DNA from: an uncultured Candidatus Saccharibacteria bacterium
GTDB taxonomy: Bacteria; Patescibacteriota; Saccharimonadia; Saccharimonadales; Saccharimonadaceae
Assembly (NCBI GenBank): GCA_915070155.1
Contig: CAJZFK010000006.1
Span: 1-15,391, forward strand
Length of the DNA stretch: 15,391 nt
Reading direction: 5' to 3'
This document shows positions 13,718-15,391 of the stretch, piece after piece. The notes under the pieces were generated by a model. The model did not search any database and was not told the origin of the DNA. It was given only the letters and a program-made list of their open reading frames with translations. The translations under genes were made by a program, and so were the position numbers. Within the stretch, counting starts at the first letter, position 1; every line of letters begins with the position of its first letter.

Positions 13718-14401
13718 ATGTTTGGATTACTCCTCATTCTGATTTTAATGATTTGGGCGATTTTTTATCATCCGTCAATTAAAGAAACTGGCGATCTGCC
13801 AACTAAGATTACTAATAAACTTGATCAATTATGGGAAATTGCCCAGGAATCAATTCGTGAGAATAAATATTTGCGAGCGGAAAAGGCTTTATTGACAATT
13901 TTGCGAGTCGACGAGAAAAACGCCACGGCATACAACCGCTTGGGGATTTTATATGCCAAGCAGCGCGCATACAAAGACGCCATCGAGTGCTTTGAGATTG
14001 CTCAGAGTTTGGAGCCAAGTGCCTCCAGCCTTCATAACGTCGGCTTAATTTACTACGAAACAGAGAATTATGAAAAGGCGTCGCTAGCATTCGAGCAAGC
14101 GCTAGAGATGGAAGATGATTTGGCAGCACGTTACATCGCTTACGCCAAGGTTCAGGAAAAAATAGGGAATACGAAGAAGGTTATTAATGCATTGGAAAAG
14201 GCTGTCGAATTAGAGCCGATTCCTCAGACGTTGAAGATTTTAGCGGAAGCATATGACAATGCCGGACAGGCTGAATTAGCTGAAGAATTACGCAAGAAAG
14301 CTACGAAAATGCTAACTCCGACGGCACCGTCAAAGAAAGCCGACGCGCCACGTCCACGTCAACAGCGCAAAATCCATCAACCACGAAAAATAGTTATGTA
14401 A
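13718..14401 (+). CDS. Membrane-anchored TPR-repeat protein
   Basis: Residues 1-17 form one hydrophobic segment (MFGLLLILILMIWAIFY). They are followed by about four or five tetratricopeptide repeats, roughly 37-69, 70-103, 104-136, 137-169 and a partial one to about 195, with the usual pattern AYNRLGILYAKQRAYKDAIECFEIAQSLEP. TPR units mediate protein contacts, so a scaffold role at the membrane is likely, but no partner is shown. The last 25 residues are basic and Pro/Gln/Arg-rich (APRPRQQRKIHQPRKIVM), which could bind nucleic acid or lipid head groups. There is no Shine-Dalgarno; the start lies shortly after a -10 box. No terminator separates it from the tRNAs. Confidence 0.85.
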   Translation: MFGLLLILILMIWAIFYHPSIKETGDLPTKITNKLDQLWEIAQESIRENKYLRAEKALLTILRVDEKNATAYNRLGILYAKQRAYKDAIECFEIAQSLEPSASSLHNVGLIYYETENYEKASLAFEQALEMEDDLAARYIAYAKVQEKIGNTKKVINALEKAVELEPIPQTLKILAEAYDNAGQAELAEELRKKATKMLTPTAPSKKADAPRPRQQRKIHQPRKIVM

Positions 14402-14405
14402 ACTC

Positions 14406-14434
14406 TTGTCACAGAGAGAAAAAATTGATAAAAT
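14406..14434 (+). promoter_or_regulatory. Promoter of the tRNA-Thr/tRNA-Tyr pair
   Basis: TTGTCA (14406-14411, 5/6) and TAAAAT (14429-14434, 5/6) have 17 bp spacing, and TG at 14426-14427 makes an extended -10. Transcription should start near 14441, about four bases before the first tRNA. Confidence 0.8.
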
Positions 14435-14444
14435 AAATTCAGTT

Positions 14445-14521
14445 GCCGCTTTAGCTCAGTTGGCTAGAGCAACGGTTTTGTAAACCGTAGGTCCTCGGTT
14501 CGAGCCCGAGAAGCGGCTCCA
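14445..14521 (+). tRNA. tRNA-Thr (anticodon TGT), CCA encoded
   Basis: A full cloverleaf can be drawn. The acceptor GCCGCTT (14445-14451) pairs with AAGCGGC (14511-14517), followed by T73 and an encoded CCA. The D-arm contains AGCTCAGTTGGCTAGAGC. The anticodon stem ACGGT/ACCGT encloses TTTGTAA, giving anticodon TGT, which reads ACA threonine codons. The T-arm is CTCGG-TTCGAGC-CCGAG. Confidence 0.96.
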
Positions 14522-14527
14522 CATCAC

Positions 14528-14612
14528 GCTGGAATCGTGTAGTGGCAATCACAGGAGACTGTAAATCTCCCGCCGTAAGGCTTCGTAGGTTCGAGTCCTA
14601 CTTCCAGCACCA
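14528..14612 (+). tRNA. tRNA-Tyr (anticodon GTA), CCA encoded
   Basis: A class II tRNA with a long variable arm. The acceptor GCTGGAA (14528-14534) pairs with TTCCAGC (14602-14608), then A73 and CCA. The anticodon stem GGAGA/TCTCC encloses CTGTAAA, giving GTA. A variable-arm hairpin GCC-GTAA-GGC follows, then the T-arm GTAGG-TTCGAGT-CCTAC. It lies six bases after tRNA-Thr and is surely co-transcribed. Confidence 0.96.
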
Positions 14613-14626
14613 AGATTGAATTATCG

Positions 14627-14648
14627 TCGCCTTTTTAGGCGATTTTTT
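14627..14648 (+). terminator. Terminator after the tRNAs
   Basis: A 5-bp stem TCGCC (14627-14631) with GGCGA (14638-14642) is followed by six T residues. It is short, but the U-run is clean and the place, 15 bases after tRNA-Tyr, is right. Confidence 0.75.
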
Positions 14649-14671
14649 ATCTCGATCGATACAGACACTGC

Positions 14672-14680
14672 TGATATATT
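14672..14680 (+). promoter_or_regulatory. Possible extended -10 of an unassigned transcript
   Basis: TGATATATT (TGn plus TATATT, 5/6) stands 24 bases after the tRNA terminator. No clear -35 is seen. If used, transcription would start near 14687 and run to the terminator at 14942-14981. Confidence 0.35.
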
Positions 14681-14765
14681 ACCAAAAACCGGGTCAATTA
14701 AACTAAACCAGAACCCCCCGTAAACTTAGGAGTGAGTAGCAACTAAGTAAAAGGAGGCTTTCCTA

Positions 14766-14828
14766 ATGTCTACCATATCAAAGATACGTCAATCGAATAT
14801 ATTACCCTACGCATTACCAACTGCTTAG
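14766..14828 (+). CDS. Possible 20-residue peptide ORF with a perfect Shine-Dalgarno
   Basis: AAGGAGG (14751-14757) lies eight bases before an ATG that opens MSTISKIRQSNILPYALPTA and a TAG. The ribosome site is the best in the window, which is why the ORF is listed. The peptide resembles nothing known to me. The frame one base back (-1) is open through 14894 (ending AGDLAKRHAKERKSGA), so a frameshifted small gene is a real alternative. The Shine-Dalgarno can partly pair with TCCT at 14761-14764. Confidence 0.3.
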   Translation: MSTISKIRQSNILPYALPTA

Positions 14829-14843
14829 CTACACCCACAAGAG

Positions 14844-14907
14844 CTGGAGACCTAGCAAAGCGCCATGCCAAGGAGAGAAAATCTGGAGCGTGACCAAGCG
14901 CCATGCC
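14844..14907 (+). repeat. Two imperfect direct repeats of about 25 bases
   Basis: Each copy starts CTGGAG (14844, 14883) and ends in the shared 12-mer AAGCGCCATGCC (14858-14869, 14896-14907), followed by a purine-rich GAGAG-like tail. The start offsets are 39 and the ends 38, so one base was lost or gained, and the copies are in different reading frames. That argues for an RNA or DNA role rather than a protein repeat. Confidence 0.7.
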
Positions 14908-14941
14908 GAGAGACTGTTCGGTAGATAGAAAGGAGACGACC

Positions 14942-14981
14942 GTCCCAGACTAATACTTATGTTATTAGCCTGGGACTTTTT
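14942..14981 (+). terminator. Strong intrinsic terminator of the unassigned transcript
   Basis: GTCCCAG (14942-14948) pairs with CTGGGAC (14970-14976). Inside, separated by one A-C mismatch, CTAATA (14950-14955) pairs with TATTAG (14963-14968). TTTTT follows at 14977-14981. It has 13 base pairs in all, the longest terminator in the window, with no recognisable gene in front of it. Confidence 0.88.
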
Positions 14982-14988
14982 CATGTTA

Positions 14989-14994
14989 TATAAT
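14989..14994 (+). promoter_or_regulatory. -10 box of the last gene, leaderless start
   Basis: A consensus TATAAT ends eight bases before the ATG at 15003, right after the terminator. The -35 would fall within the terminator's 3' arm and is weak. Confidence 0.6.
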
Positions 14995-15002
14995 TATAAA
15001 AT

Positions 15003-15391
15003 ATGAATAGCGGCGAGAATCAATACCCTCAAATGACCTACAAACAAGCAGTTGAGTACTGCAAGTACTGGGCGGACAAAATTAGGTATAAAGGACTTGA
15101 TTTATTAACTACTGATTACAGTGAAGTTATTGGGATTTCTGATCAGTTAGCTTATGCACTATATATGCAGACTTGGATTGATCCGCAAAAATATTATCCT
15201 TTGTATCGAGTTCGTACATATGCTATAAACATTGACAATAATTACACCGACAGAGCTTCGTGGGAAAAGTTATTGGAACTAATTGATGATCTGCCAGAAG
15301 AGTACGGTAAAAATAATCACCCTCAAATGACCTACAAACAAGCAGTCAAGCATTGCAAGTACTGGGCAGAGCAGATCCGAGCCGATGGGCT
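15003..15391 (+). CDS. Protein of unknown function with a tandem 98-residue unit (partial, 3' end missing)
   Basis: The frame is open from ATG at 15003 to the window end (129 codons plus two bases). I do not recognise the family. The sequence is rich in Tyr and Trp and mostly helical in look. PQMTYKQAV-x2-CKYWA-x2-IR-x2-GL occurs near residue 9 and again exactly 98 residues later, with 18 of 24 residues equal. The first 28 bases of the two copies (15025-15052 and 15319-15346) are identical. The protein therefore seems to be built of repeated modules, at least two. No signal peptide or membrane segment is visible. It has no Shine-Dalgarno and follows a -10 box directly. Confidence 0.75.
   Translation, partial: MNSGENQYPQMTYKQAVEYCKYWADKIRYKGLDLLTTDYSEVIGISDQLAYALYMQTWIDPQKYYPLYRVRTYAINIDNNYTDRASWEKLLELIDDLPEEYGKNNHPQMTYKQAVKHCKYWAEQIRADG

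Larger units (their letters stand above)
14687..14981 (+). other. Unexplained stretch, candidate non-coding or small-peptide transcript
   Basis: The 390 bases between tRNA-Tyr and the next gene hold no gene I recognise. Signs of transcription are a possible extended -10 just before it and a strong terminator at its end with no other gene to serve. Inside are a hairpin ACTTAG/CTAAGT (14724-14729 with 14743-14748), a perfect Shine-Dalgarno leading to a 20-codon ORF, and an imperfect direct repeat. A second frame (14747-14894) is open for about 48 codons but has no standard start. It matches no tmRNA, RNase P RNA or SRP RNA signature that I could see. A decayed gene is an equal possibility. Confidence 0.35.

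Noticed and set aside
14844..14907. CRISPR-like repeat
   Set aside because: Only two imperfect copies with a 13-base gap between shared cores and a one-base indel; no array and no cas gene.
14687..14981. tmRNA, RNase P RNA or SRP RNA
   Set aside because: No tRNA-like ends with a tag ORF, no conserved RNase P core motif and no SRP Alu/GGAA-loop pattern could be found by eye.
14613..15002. Integration site (att) of a mobile element behind tRNA-Tyr
   Set aside because: The 3' end of the tRNA is not repeated downstream within the window and no integrase gene is visible.

Overview
The window looks like a chromosomal segment of a Patescibacteria (CPR) bacterium, most likely a Saccharibacteria (TM7) relative. 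This rests on the style of the ribosomal proteins, the very compact gene spacing, the small proteome-style genes and the ribosomal gene order. It is inference, not a database result. TGA ends several genes (for example at 7431-7433, 9211-9213 and 9510-9512), so the UGA=Gly code of Gracilibacteria and Absconditabacteria does not apply.

Region 1 (1-6552) is a ribosomal protein, secretion and transcription block. It begins with the 3' end of rplO and its terminator, followed by a separately promoted secY. A converging gene for a membrane-anchored protein of unknown function (1824-2399, minus strand) shares a bidirectional terminator with secY. It sits where adk and map often lie in other bacteria. 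From a divergent promoter region the long run infA-rpmJ-rpsM-rpsK-rpsD-rpoA-rplQ-rplM-rpsI begins, with gaps of 1 to 54 bases, ending in a hairpin at 6518-6552. The L36 encoded here has lost all four zinc ligands.

Region 2 (6553-9757) is a set of small accessory or housekeeping genes: an alpha/beta hydrolase, a CYTH-domain protein, a GrpB/UPF0157 protein, a Ham1/ITPase-like nucleotide pyrophosphatase and two unassigned small ORFs. The last 42 bp of the CYTH gene are repeated (40/42) just after the GrpB gene, which looks like the scar of an insertion or recombination.

Region 3 (9758-14401) has an Asp/Glu racemase preceded by a candidate attenuator (promoter, 25-codon leader ORF, terminator), then trpS, an RluA/RluD-family pseudouridine synthase, a clamp-loader delta-prime-like protein and a membrane-anchored TPR protein.

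Region 4 (14402-15391) has a strong promoter driving tRNA-Thr(TGT) and tRNA-Tyr(GTA), and a terminator. Next is a 390-base stretch without a clear gene that looks transcribed and structured: an extended -10, a perfect Shine-Dalgarno with a 20-codon ORF, an imperfect direct repeat and a strong terminator. Last is the 5' part of a gene whose protein starts a second copy of a 98-residue unit just before the window ends.

A recurring theme is promoter placement. At least six start codons (6570, 8623, 9831, 10696, 13718, 15003) have a -10 box only 6-9 nt upstream, predicting leaderless mRNAs, while other genes have good Shine-Dalgarno sites. I saw no insertion sequences, CRISPR arrays or phage genes.
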